From Lingula anatina (Eukaryota > Brachiopoda > Lingulata > Lingulida > Lingulidae), in NCBI RefSeq assembly GCF_001039355.2, contig NW_019775636.1:261802-325801 (forward strand): 64,000 nucleotides of DNA, in the 5' to 3' direction. A model generated the notes under the pieces. That model had not been told where the DNA came from and ran no database searches. It saw nothing but the letters and a program-made list of their open reading frames with translations. Positions within the stretch are counted from its first letter, which is position 1, and each line of letters opens with the position of its first letter. Made by a program: the position numbers and the translations under genes. Positions 51,634-63,198 of this stretch are shown piece after piece.

Positions 51634-52415
51634 CAGTGCCGCCGGAATGNGGTGGGAAGGTTGTTTACGATTGATGAACGAATACGAAAGGACAGAAATG
51701 TTACGGGTGTAGATGGGAGAGATCCTATATGCAAATATAGACTGAACTATATTAAAGATATGGCTAACAAAATGTTTATCACTGAAACAACTGACAAGTC
51801 TTTTTGGAAAAAATGCATTTCGTCTATGAACAAAACTAATAGAAATATAAGGACATACTATAAAAATAAAATTCAATCTTGTTAATAATATATATATAGG
51901 AAAGACAGTTTGAAGCCTAATAAATATTACATTTACAAGTAGTGTTTTATTTGATCTTTAATAAATTCATAAATTCATTTATTAAACTCTATGTAAATTC
52001 AATCAATTCATAGCTACAATGTACACGAAAATTGCTGTCATCACCGAATCTTTTTGGTAAAGCGACTTTTAAAAATCACTGTTGGCAAGTTCTTATACTT
52101 AAAATCTCCGTATCAGAGTAGAGTGATCAAAGTAGAGTGAAGCCACCGCGCATTAAAGGTCAATTAACGCTTGGACGAACACTTAATTGCGACCACGCTC
52201 ACCTTCGATCTTTATCTCAGCGAGCTAGGGTTAGGCTCTTTTGTTAGCAGAAAGTTTGTCACGATAATTGCCCGACGGGTAGGGTATGGAACTATTGTTA
52301 ACAGAAACCAAACAGCGTATGGATGACAAGGTTATTTCCATAGTTACCGAGCCAGGCCGTCCGTACAACCCGCAGCGACCCGGAGGGTAAGTAAGGGGAG
52401 ATTCCGGCGGCACTG
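51634..52415. mobile_element. 782-bp TIR element of Tc1/mariner type (TA target site)
   Basis: Ends are CAGTGCCGCCGGAAT and its exact inverse, flanked by TA on both sides. The paralogous site by SCP-D (AAAATAATATCAGAC at about 48,306-48,320) has a single TA, so it is the empty site. CAGTG ends with TA duplication are typical of Tc1/mariner. No transposase is recognisable, so it is non-autonomous or internally deleted. A single N at 51,650 lies just inside the left end, so sequence may be missing. It contains one 77-codon open frame. Confidence 0.8.
51652..51885 (+). CDS. Unrecognised 77-codon open frame inside the TIR element
   Basis: Lysine- and arginine-rich (RIRKDRNVTGVDGRD, later SFWKKCISSMNKTNRN), ending QSC with AATAAA about 30 bases after the stop. 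It looks like the C-terminal part of a protein cut by the N at 51,650. I see no DDE/D transposase motif and cannot name it. It could be cargo, the end of a transposon protein, or chance. Confidence 0.3.
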   Translation: MGRLFTIDERIRKDRNVTGVDGRDPICKYRLNYIKDMANKMFITETTDKSFWKKCISSMNKTNRNIRTYYKNKIQSC

Positions 52416-52434
52416 TATCAGACAAATGTGTTCA

Positions 52435-52609
52435 GGCCAGTAGCCGGGGGGGGGGGTCTCGTGGGGTTCGAACAAACCACCTTTTTTGTCAGGAAAAGGC
52501 CCCCTTCTGGTTAAATTTTATCTGCGTACCGGAAGGTTCCATAGTCAAAGGTCTACTCGGTACTTTTCCAGAAAAAAGACCCCCTTTTGAAATTCCTGGC
52601 CACGGGCCT
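52435..52609. mobile_element. ~175-bp repeat with G-run (copy 2)
   Basis: The same element as at 48,335, also starting GGCCAGTAGCCGGGG. The end is altered (GGCCACGGGCC). Confidence 0.55.
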
Positions 52610-52785
52610 GCGTGTGACATCATCAGATTATTAGAACTCATATTGTAAGTAAAATATATCCGCGTTACCAATATAAGATTATCAGATTAAATTGTTATGC
52701 AAATGGCCCAAAGAAACAAATGTAATAGCTCATAAGGAAGCCAAAACAGTCTTGAACAAACTGGTATTTGCTTCTTTTTTTTCTA

Positions 52786-53902
52786 TTATACAAGCGGTCC
52801 AAAGAAACAAGCATGTGGACTGTTTTCATCTTCACTTAAAATGAAATCCACAAAACCTTGAACAAAGTCTTCTCTGCTAATCTTGCCATCGTCATCGGTG
52901 TCCAGAACTTTGAAGACATCCGTGGAGTGCTTAAGTGGGACCCCAAACCCGTAGAAATACGCCTTGTGTTCCTGTGGGGAGATGAAGCCGTCACCGCCAA
53001 TATCCACGGTGTCGAAGTCACAACTGGCGATATCCACGATGCGCTCTAATATGGTAGGGTAGGCAGCAAGCATGTTGGACACGTAGTCGTGTTCAGACAA
53101 CCGAAAGTCAGCCGAAGCTTCTGTGGTTCCAGAAAGTAATTCCCAAGTGAACATTTTCCATTTCTTTAAATCTTTCGCTTGGTTCTCTGAAACAGTAAGA
53201 ACCGAAAATGCTTATCTTGACGTCATATGAAACCCCTCCTTTTTCTGGTATTTTTTTATATACCTTTTAACATTCATTGATTAGAGGTGCTCACAGGCCG
53301 GCACTTTCTGACATATCAGCTGTCTTAATTCTTTCCATGATATACCTCAATTTAAATCAATTCAACAGCCATAACTATCTTACGATCACATCAGGCATTG
53401 AACGGTATGCCGACTCTTTCATCATCAAAATATTTTAAATAATTATTACAAAAAAAACATGTTAATTCAAAGTGTTCTTACCATTAAGGTTCATATAACT
53501 TGAGACACGATGAACATGCATTTCATAATCTTTTTTGGTGATATATCCATCACCGTCTATATCTCTTGCTCTGAACAAAGTACGGATTTTGCGTCGCCAA
53601 TGTTCTGATCCAGTTAAAGCCGGATAGTCCTGCGGAGTCTGAAAAACATGGATTATATAAACATGATCTCACTACGATTTATAATTAATTAATTATCCTG
53701 AATCGTCAGCAGAAGCACAATAATTAAAGAAAGCACATCCTTTCATAACTGTGATAGTAGTTGATTGTCTTATAGTTCTACTTGATGTGAACATGCTCTC
53801 TGCTGTACTAGCCCTTTTCAAATTAACCGCTTTCTGGGTAAAACTTCGATATATTATTCCATTTGGAAAACACTTGGAGAGAATTCTCGCAACCCCCGCC
53901 AT
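52786..53902 (-). CDS. SCP-E: SCP-like EF-hand protein with altered donor and EF3
   Basis: Exons 53902-53813, 53638-53482 and 53186-52786; 648 nt, 215 aa if spliced as its paralogs. The intron 1 donor is AGG|GCTAGT where SCP-D has AGG|GTAAGT, so it depends on a GC-AG intron with a poor remainder, or it fails. If unspliced, the frame runs on 40 codons to a stop. EF1 56-67 is intact. EF3 DIGGDGFISPQE (144-155) lost the Asp at position 3. EF4 DTDDDGKISRED (178-189) has Asp at position 12. The rest is intact and ends FFGPLV. It is either a gene under relaxed constraint or an early pseudogene. Confidence 0.75.
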
Positions 53903-54342
53903 TGCTGTATCTGTAACCCCCTGTGTGATACTGCACGAATGAGGTGAGACAAGAACTACCGTATTTATATATTACGATTGACAATGGAATCACATTGCAT
54001 AATGTACCTTAAGTATCAGAATTGTCAATCACTGTATGCCTCCAACATTATGTAGGTACGTTAAATATGTTGGTCACGTCCTTCAATCAAAGGACAGTCG
54101 ATGATTGTTACCTCACTTTTAGAATGTTTCTCTTTAATTTGTTGCCCTACGCATTTGTAGGCATGAGCCGAGTTATTTTGATTACCATTGTTAAGGAAAT
54201 CGCTAATGGGACCAGTATTTATAAGGTTGTGATATTTGATCTGGAAAGTTTTTATATTCTTGGTATAAAAGGAAAGAAACGACAAACTATCCGCGAACCT
54301 ACGTCACTGGGAAACTTATCCAAGTTAATAATTATACTTATC

Positions 54343-54419
54343 TTTTTTTAAAAATTTATCGTTTTCTGGGTAAATCGTCGATTTAACACTCACGGAGAAA
54401 AGTCTTGCGACCCCGCCAT
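54343..54419 (-). pseudogene. Relic first exon of an SCP-like gene, with stop
   Basis: ATG at 54,419 opens MAGSQDFSP and then a TGA at codon 10. Homologous to the relic at 43,504, which kept its frame. No donor remains. Confidence 0.7.
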
Positions 54420-56460
54420 CGATATACAAAGTAATTGCATTTTTCTGTGATACAGGTAAGGTGAGATAAGTATTACATTGCCTTAGTATAACAGCAGACA
54501 CTGCGGGCATTTTATGTAATGTCTATAATGTTTATTGTCAATCTGTCTAAGGAAAGAGGCATCTGTTTTTGACGTGGGAAAGCATAATGATGTTGACCTT
54601 GAAATGGAGTCCTGACCGCGTATCACCTCACTTTGTCAGATTACTTCACTGGAACGGCAAATACAGTTAATTCAGATAATACACTTATGTAGGTTTGTTG
54701 GGAATGCTGGGCACGAACTCGTCTCCAGCCGAGACGTAACCAAAAATTGTGGTCCTCTTCAACTATACTCTGTGTTGATATGGATTAACTACCTTGCAAA
54801 TAGAGTAACTTTAATTTGTAGACTATCAAGTGATTATGACTTCAATTATGCTGGGTGAAGCACAGTTTTTCCTTTGTGTGGAAAAATACACAGATAAATA
54901 TTTCTAGAGATTCAGTTAATGTATTGGCATCATTACATTATTATAGGATATAATAATCAACGTACTGCTCATCGTCCACGTGATTTTTTATAATCAAGAA
55001 CAAAATATGCAATAATATGAGTTTCAGAGACCCTACTTTACTTTCTTGCATTGCATTATCTGGATAGAGTTTGCGTCCTAAATCAAGTATGAGATTACTA
55101 TGTTTATCAAATGAAGAGGAAGATTCTGTTTCAAACATTTCCCATGTCTTCATCGTCGGTCTTATTTTTTTCTCTTCATGGAATCTAGTGGTGCAATTTA
55201 ACTTGAAACGAATTGTCACCTGCAGCTATGTCGTGTCACGCACTGCAATGTGTGACTAGAAGCATTATTTTATTCTGTACGTCTGTGTGTGAAAATTACC
55301 AAGGCAATCGTAACAAAAATAGAATTTAAGTTTGAGTTTCAATGACTACAGACTGTGTCCCAACAGGTAATTGTCAGCAATTTGATGTCTACTGGAACAC
55401 AACTGGGAAGACACGATATAGTATTACACATTTTAAGCCTAACATTCAATAGATAACGTATTATGTATAATTTTCTTTTTGTCCTTGGGTATGTTATCAT
55501 GACTATGCACGGGTTTCGAAAAAGTAGTGAAAGATACTGGAGAAACAGCTTTAGAATTCCTTAGCTTGTTTACATTGACATAGCACTACAGTCAGGACAA
55601 ACCTGTTTAAGTATGTGACGAGACAAAGATACCTGGTAATTTGTCTAACATTCGTTCTTTCCTATGTCAATTGTACATTGTTTGCCTAAAAACATGTCGT
55701 GATTGTTCACAATTTCTGTCCCTATTGTAATTTGATTTTGTTGCCATTTGATAATGATGTATCCAAGATTAATCGGGTGATCGAAAAGAGGTGTAAACCC
55801 GAGTCAACATTTAGTTGAAGAGCAAAAAGAAGAAGTGATTTTTGAGATTTAGAAATCGGCAATTTTATTGTAACGTGTACTGAAACGCGTACGCTTTTGA
55901 AAATATCAGTAATTGTACATATGTATCAAAAGGTTTGCTTAAATAGTTAGATATTTGATTTGATTTGATGCTATTGAATGGCTAAGCTGGATGACACATC
56001 AATATTCTTATCTTCTAATTCAATTTGTAAACGTACATAAGGCGTATATAAACTCTTAATTCAAAGCGACTACCACTATTCAAATATTAAGTGGAAAACC
56101 ATGATCAATTACCCAGCAGATTGCCCGGTGGTCACATTTCATTGACAAATATGAAGGAAATTAAATGACAGAACAAAATTATGGGTTCAGATAGTGTACA
56201 CTGTTTTTTTACCACCCAAGGATACAGCAAATTAGGATTTTCTGATGTTCTCCATTTCTGGCGCTTTGTCTATCTAAAATTTACCAGCTGGTCGATTCAC
56301 AGTTTACAAAAGTCAATACTAGTAATTAGCTATGAGATTACCATGCCAACATATATATTGTGGTGCACATGATCTATAATTCCCAAAAAAGCAATGCCCC
56401 ATTTCAAAATGTTTATGCAATAGTGTACACTTTTACAATAATCAAAGTTCGTATAAATTG
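54420..56460. other. SCP-E upstream flank and spacer before SCP-F
   Basis: To about 55,490 it follows the flank of SCP-B; beyond that it is unique and AT-rich. No gene is supported. Confidence 0.6.
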
Positions 56461-57702
56461 TTAAACTAGTGGTCCTATGAAATGCACGTAGGGACTGTTT
56501 TCGTCTTCACTAAAAACGAAGTCCACGGCACCTTGAATGAATTCTTCTCTGCTTAGAATGCCATCCCCGTCGGTGTCGAGAACTTTGAAGACATCCGCCG
56601 AATGTTTTACAGGCACACCCCTCCCGTAAAAGAACGCCTTGTGCTCATCGCGAGTTATGAAACCGTCGTCGTTAGCATCCGCGAAGTCGCATTCACTGAT
56701 GATAATTTTAATAAATAGCTCTGAGTAAGCAGAGCAGGCGTCATATATAGAGGACACATATTCGTCTTCAGATATGCTGCAATCATCGTGTTTACCTTTA
56801 GAAACCACCTCCCACGCCAACAGCCGCATCTTCAGTACCTCTTTCGCTTTCTTTTCTGAAATTCATCAAACCGCTATTTTATTATTTGCACAATTATTTC
56901 TTACCACAAGCTTTTTAAGAATTAAAATGCCTATTTTGAAATTGATTAAATAAAACATACTGAGGATAAATATATATTTAATTGTAAACAGGATTAAAAA
57001 CTTCGATAGTTTGATGACAAAGAAGGTGTATCATTATATTTCATTTTTTAATTTAAAGCCACAAATATATATTTAACTTTTAATACCGTTTAGATTCAGG
57101 TAGCTTGTAAGGCGGTGTGCACTTAATTCAAAATCTTTTTTTGTGACATATCCATCACCGTCTGTATCCATTGATTTGAACAAAGTGCGAATTTTTCTTC
57201 TCCAATGATCGGATCCTGTCGGAACCGGATAATCATGTGGCCCCTGAAAAAACGTTGGAAAACTGCTATGAATAATCTATTTTTTCGAAAGATATAGTTT
57301 CTACTATGTCTTTGAGACTCAAAATTGCCTGGCGTAATCTTCTTGTCAGATATTACTAACAAAGCTTTGAAGACTTGAGATTAGATTCAAATCACTTCGT
57401 ATTATGCTTAGTAAATGCCAAAGAAGTTTTATAACATTCATCTGTTTTTATTGCCTTTAAATACTATAAAGTATATCGCAAAACACACTTCACAATCGGT
57501 TGAAAATTTTCGTTATAGATTCCAGTTCCCATTTAATTCAGCTGCACTGTACGACATGTTCTGATAAGGAAATGTTTATCCAATCATTATTCTAATATGT
57601 GTATATTATTAAGCTCACTTTTTTCAAATTAATCCCCTTCATTGAAAAACTTCTGAAAAACACGCCATTTAAGATGCGTCTAGAAAAAAGACGTCCCGCC
57701 AT
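56461..57702 (-). CDS. SCP-F: diverged SCP-like EF-hand protein
   Basis: Exons 57702-57619 (28 codons), 57243-57087 and 56855-56461; phases 0 and 1; 636 nt, 211 aa. The N-terminus MAGRLFSRRILNGVF has four Arg in the first 17 residues, no acidic residue, and RSFS at 17-20, a good match to a mitochondrial presequence. Exon 2 begins GPHDYP. EF1 DTDGDGYVTKKD is at 54-65, EF3 DANDDGFITRDE at 140-151, EF4 DTDGDGILSREE at 174-185; all liganding positions are kept. Ends HFIGPLV. It is the most diverged copy in the segment before EF3 (ACSAYSELFIKIIIS). Donor GTGAGC of intron 1 and GTATTA of intron 2 are acceptable but not strong. Confidence 0.88.
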
Positions 57703-59803
57703 TGTATCGTTCTGCTGGGAGTGTCGATAAAATACACGGGCGTCTTGTATGTTTTTCCTTTTAAACGAAACCCACAGTGCAATAAACTTTGCCCCTATGG
57801 ATATCTTTTGTTAGAATTTTGTTCCTTTCAAAGAGGGTCCCACTGCGTATTTTCGTTAATCTTGAAAGCCACTTTATTATTTTTGAAACGCTAAATATTA
57901 TTTCAGTGAAGAACCCCATTCCCGTGACTCGTGAATACGGCCTTTAATTCTTCAACCTTAGTGAAACGAAACCATTACACAGGGTACTTGTTGTTTTCAG
58001 CTCATATTCCTTGTATCTTCAATAAGAAATGAATAATTTCCATTTACTGTGATAGGTACCTGTAAGTTGATCTCATTTCCTATGAACTGTGCTCACTGTA
58101 TACCCCCCCTTGAGGCCCTCTTCCCACAATGGGGTTGTCACGCACGCCTAGCTCTGTCGCGTCACGTGCTGCAAAGTGTCTCCAGACATCTTCCTTTGTT
58201 TTGTTTGTCTTTGGTTTCAGGTTACCTAGGCAAAAGGGTGATAACTTTGCCCCCAAAACTGCGTGAAGGCAAATGTCGTCACGAGAGTGTCTCTTTTCAT
58301 ACCAAATGGGCCGGTGTCTGGGAAGAAGTGGCGTTATTCTTTTCAGTTCTATATTAATTATGCTTATAATAATTATACTTCTTTTATAGCTTTTTATCGT
58401 GCAAGACATTGTGGATTTCATAACCAGTTTATAACCAGTGAAAGGTCATTTTACCCCCAGGACTGGATTTATAGTGCTCTCTAGCTGACACACCGGAGGG
58501 TGTGCTGCAGTAGAGCAGACAGAGACGCTGATGCAATGTGTTTTTAAATACATGTATTTCGTTTACGTTATAACCTTATAAAAATTGAGTGTTGATGGCT
58601 ATGTTTTATAGCGTTTTTATTATTTCCTCGCCGTTTAGATTAGCTTAAAACTATATGTTTTAATTCACTCAAAAATCGTCTCCTGGACCAAAGGGGCACA
58701 TATTTCTTTTTTTTTTTTTTCTTTCTCAAAAATTAAAAACAATAAATGGGGTACTTTATCCATACGCGCTCCACCCATTTTTAAATTAAAATGCATTTTA
58801 TTTGTTGCAAAAAGACAGGAAGAAGATCGTTGATCATGTCGTGGCTAACCTGGAAGTGTTTATATTTTCTAAGAAAAAGAAGAACCCGAATCAAAGTGCG
58901 CAGAGAAAACATTGAGATCGAGTCGTTGAAGCGAGTAGACGGTATAAACATACCACACCATTTACCCGTGTGTAGTAATGACAACTTTCAGTAGCGAGTT
59001 TTCCAAGGGTAAAGGGATAAGTGTAGGTATTTTTACGTTTAAGTCATATCATGTGCATATAGTAATATTTTGTATTATATTCTACTTATTCAATATTATG
59101 TTACATGGATTATGCAAAAAGAAAAAGAGCTACAATATCAAATTCTAGTTCGAACTGGTGACTATAAAGCATCTGTTTTGATATTGGAGCAGTGTGGTAA
59201 TCTCTAGGCTGTTATATTGAAATGTTCTCAATACGTTTTCAAAAGTTCATCTTATCATCGGGACATCTATAGTACAGCGACGCAGTAATTCAGCTTAGAA
59301 GTGTCTAATGCACGTAAAACAGTTGTAACAGAGGATTGGTTCAAAACCTTTATTATAGTGTTAGTGTACCAAATGCCGAATCCACAGTGCTTATGTCACA
59401 TATCTGTTTGTCCTTTGATGCACTGTAGTCTTCAAGATTTTTAAAAGGGCAGGTTCCTTTTTCAAAAGAAGAATCTTGTAATCTGGACTTCCATATAGTA
59501 CAGAGTTGCAGTAGTTCAGTCTTGGGATGACCCATGCATGTATTAATATAGCAGCAGGTAAATGTTCCAAATAGTTTCCTATAGTGCCAATATTCCGAAT
59601 TTTGAAGAGAAAGGACTCGGTAATGTCCGAGATATTGTCTATTTCTTGTGTGCAATTAAAATATAGTCCTTAGTGATTTACATTACATCGGGATATTTTT
59701 TAAGTTGAATTTCTGTGCAGGGCCCTTATTAGGAGGCTGTGTAATAATTGCAAATTCCTCACAAAAATGGCTCAGTAAAATGATCGGTTCTCAATTCAAT
59801 ACG
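57703..59803. other. Spacer between SCP-F and SCP-G
   Basis: The SCP-F flank (about 57,730-58,350) is related to 62,030-62,390 above the orphan exon at 62,023. The rest is AT-rich with a T-run at about 58,709-58,722. Short open frames on both strands have no recognised domain. Confidence 0.55.
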
Positions 59804-60743
59804 TTAAACGAGAGGTCCCATGAAAGAAACATGAGGACTGCTTTCATCTTCACTGTAAATAAAGTCCACATAACCTTGGACGAACTCCTCCTTGCTTAAC
59901 TTGCCATCCCCGTCGGTGTCGAGAACTTTGAAGACATCCGTCGAGTGTTTTACGGGTATGCCCCTCCCGTAAAAGAACGCCTTGTGCTCTTGTTGGGAAA
60001 TAAAACCATCGCTGTTAACGTCCACGGAATCAAAGTCGCAGCAAACGATGTCTAAACCCATCCCCATAGATTTGTGGTTGCCGTTGAGTATATTAGACAT
60101 ATATTCGTCTTCAGATATCTTGATGTCACCCGAAGCGTCCGTAGTACCAGAAACCAATTCCCACATTAACAACTGTTTATTCATCAACTCAATTGCCCGG
60201 GTTTCTAAAATATAAATTTTGTAAATCAGACAAGGTAAGCCATAACATGATATTTTTGAAAACATCATTTCAACGTGCATTTCAAAATAAATGTAGACTT
60301 TAAAGAGAAATACTTTACGGCCAGAATTTTTATGTATCGGAACACAAAGAGTCCGCTTTCAAAAACTATCAAAAGGACGTTTTCTTACTTACCGTTTAGG
60401 TTCATGTAACTTGCAACGCGGTCTGCACATAACACATAATCTTGTCGGGAGATATATCCGTCTCCATCTGTATCCCTCGCTTTGAATAGTGTGCGGAGTT
60501 TTCTTCTCCAATGTTCCGACCCCGTCACAATCGGATAGTCGTGTGGGGGCTGGAATATACAAAATATAAAAAAATAAGTTCATATATATATATTTTATCA
60601 CGGTCACTTCAATATTTAATTAATACGATATCGTTATATACTAGTAGCCTTCTACTCACCCTTTCCAAGTTAATTGCCTTCTTTGAAAGGCCTCGAAATA
60701 GCACTCCATTTAAGATACGCGCGCGCAAAAAGAACCCCGCCAT
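59804..60743 (-). CDS. SCP-G: SCP-like EF-hand protein
   Basis: Exons 60743-60660 (28 codons), 60549-60393 and 60204-59804; phases 0 and 1; 642 nt, 213 aa. N-terminus MAGFFLRARILNGVLF then RGLS, basic and hydrophobic, with one Glu near its end. Exon 2 starts PPHDYP. EF1 DTDGDGYISRQD 54-65, EF3 DVNSDGFISQQE 142-153 and EF4 DTDGDGKLSKEE 176-187 keep their ligands. Ends SFMGPLV. Intron 1 is only 110 bp. The acceptor of exon 3 is ATTTTAG, not the GTTTCAG found in A-E. SCP-F is its closest relative by N-terminal exon length and PHDYP. Confidence 0.9.
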
Positions 60744-61304
60744 GGATGTAGCCGCTACCTGCTGTAATTTTTCAAGTAAATACACGACCACATTTATTGT
60801 TCTTCTTTTATGTGAAGCCCTGTGGTGCAAATGTGTCCAGGTAAAATACGTGACCCGGAACCTGAATAGCTCCCCTCTTCTTATGTAACAACTACAACAC
60901 AAAAGAGCACACTATGTGACATGACCTATGGAATGTGGGTGAAAACCAGTTGTTAAACAAAACAACTGAAACCAAAAAAAAAAACGTATATCTGGTGAAA
61001 AGGTTGCTTGGGAATATCTCATTTCTTGACTGTGATTTTTTATGCAGCTGAGCCAGCACATGTCTAAGTAAGAAAAAAATTCAGTCCGTCAGAAAAAAGA
61101 AAACATACGACGTCCGATAGGTAAGTTTTGTTGCCCGTCATGGCCAATTTACCAAGATAATTTTACAGAGTGTCATATAGCTGCATTGGTTTACAGACTA
61201 AATTATATGTCCTGTCCATATTCTTTATTTTGCTAAGCGAGTCGTTTTCTTCTCCAGTAAACCGCATCGAGGCGTTCAGAAGTTGCGGAGACCCCCCCCC
61301 CCCC

Positions 61305-61528
61305 NNNNNNNNNNNNNNNNNNNNNNNNNNNNNNNNNNNNNNNNNNNNNNNNNNNNNNNNNNNNNNNNNNNNNNNNNNNNNNNNNNNNNNNNNNNNNNNN
61401 NNNNNNNNNNNNNNNNNNNNNNNNNNNNNNNNNNNNNNNNNNNNNNNNNNNNNNNNNNNNNNNNNNNNNNNNNNNNNNNNNNNNNNNNNNNNNNNNNNNN
61501 NNNNNNNNNNNNNNNNNNNNNNNNNNNN
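61305..61528. other. Sequence gap (224 N) inside a poly-C tract
   Basis: Twelve C precede and thirteen C follow the Ns. The true gap length is unknown and it could hide exons between SCP-G and the orphan exon at 62,023. A CA repeat follows at about 61,565-61,600. Confidence 0.9.
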
Positions 61529-61563
61529 CCCCCCCCCCCCCAACATATACAGATACACCCACT

Positions 61564-61602
<39 letters not shown>

Positions 61603-61939
61603 GCACTCGTGTACACATGCACACAAACACATCCATACATATATCGTTATTGTTTAAATACAATCTGATTGGTTATAACATTTGGAATTTGTGTGACAAA
61701 AATACGGCATTACAGCAGACCAGATCATTGGCTCGTTGCCTGAGAGCAAGTACTTTGGTGAATACACAGCTTAAATTTAATCAATTACCCAAAGTTATTA
61801 AGGAACGTAAGGTGACTTATTAAATACTTCCTTATACATTCGACTATCATCTCAATCTGATAGCTATCAACTACATCGGTATATTTCAGTTACAATCATG
61901 CGATATCGATACATAGCATCATAATGTACAGATACTCTC

Positions 61940-62023
61940 CTTTTTCAAACTAACCCCCTTCTTTGAAAAACTTCGCAATAGCACACCATTAAATATGCGT
62001 CTAGAAATAAGAAATCCCGCCAT
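61940..62023 (-). pseudogene. Orphan first exon of an SCP-F-type gene
   Basis: ATG at 62,023 opens MAGFLISRRIFNGVLL, then RSFSKKGVSLKK, 28 codons, closely related to the first exon of SCP-F. The donor position reads GAGAGT instead of GTGAGC, so the GT is gone. A GT four bases further would break the phase-0 junction. No exon 2 or 3 follows before SCP-G, unless hidden in the N gap. Probably a relic from duplication of SCP-F. Confidence 0.7.
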
Positions 62024-63198
62024 TGCTGATCTTGTTTTCAGCTGTGTGTGTAGGTAAAATGCACGAGCGTCCTGTACCCTTTTCCTTCAAACAAAATATC
62101 ACGGTGCTATTAACTCTGTCCTATGGATCTCCTTGTTCTAATGTTCTTAAATTCAAATGAAACTGGCTTGTCCCACACTCCTCTGCAGCGCAACGTGCTA
62201 TAAAGCGTGACCAGATATCTTTATTTTGTTGTTCTACGTTGTCAAGTTATCAAGGTTAAAGGACAATTGCTTTGGCCGAAAAGCTGTGTAATATAATATC
62301 TCTACAGACAAAGGTCACTAGGGTGCGACCCTTTAAAACAATGTGGTGCCTGGGAGGAGGTGGCATTATACTTTTTAACTCTCATGAGTTTTCAACTGTG
62401 GGTTGTTGTGTAAAGTCGCATAAGTGTACGTATTTTTACATAAAACCATGTAATGTGCACTAGAATTTTATAGATTTAAAAAATAATAATAATATTTTGA
62501 TTATGAATGTATTTCCCTTGGATATGTATAGATGGCGACCCCTTAATCATAATGGTATAAACAGATACTATCAAAAACTGTTAACAACATTAAGTTCTAG
62601 ATCCGCATGAAGAAAGTTTCGATGTTCAAGATTATAACTGCAACCTTCTAGCGACCTGCTGCCGAATACTTGCGACTGGCTAAAAAACTTGTTAGCGACC
62701 AGTCGACAAATTACTGTCAGTCGACCGTGCAGTTGCAAGTGGTATGCTACTGGTTATAGCAACCTACTGACAACCAAGAAGAGACCGATAGGCAACCTTT
62801 AGGATACCTATATTTTTCATCTTTAGTAGCACTGGTTTTCGGTGCACAAAATATTTTGTCATGGAGTTGTAAGCCCAGACCACAGAACCAACGACAACCT
62901 GTGTAGTATAATCGAGTATAATAGAACCCCATAACTGCTGTTTGTGGTGTGTTTTAAATGCATCGGGAATGTAATTAGACAAAGTGTCGCATAAGATACC
63001 GGGTACATGTCGCTGTAGCGTGATAGAAACTGTTATCTAATTAAGCAATGCTTCTGATGGTATCAACTGACACGCTTACGCCGCGTGTCAGCTGAACACC
63101 TTAGACAATTACAGGCAGTACGTGTCAGGAATTATTGATGGTGTAACTGCTACCCGGTGGTTGGCTCAAGTGATACCCCCTCGGAGGCAAAGGGACCG
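62024..63198. other. Flank beyond the cluster
   Basis: 62,030-62,390 is related to the SCP-F 5' flank. Near 62,640-62,850 lies sequence rich in GCGACC and GCAACC words ending CACTGGTTTTCGGTGCACAAAA, a segment also found near SCP-A (40,205) and SCP-C (46,655), probably an old repeat. No gene. Confidence 0.5.

Larger units (their letters stand above)
50256..52785. other. Spacer between SCP-D and SCP-E
   Basis: Matches the C-D spacer but is interrupted by a TIR element (51,634-52,415). A long imperfect A/T-rich part holds no gene of the host type. Confidence 0.6.

Noticed and set aside
59353-59655. 100-codon - strand frame between SCP-F and SCP-G
   Set aside because: Overlaps internally repetitive sequence (TATAGTACAG...GCAGTA seen twice at about 59,269 and 59,497); no protein family recognised.
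61163-61823. Long frames across 61,163-61,823
   Set aside because: They are artefacts of the N gap and of poly-C and CA repeats.
61940-62023. Orphan exon as an alternative first exon of SCP-G
   Set aside because: The donor GT is missing and the next GT breaks the phase; kept as a relic unless the assembly base is wrong.
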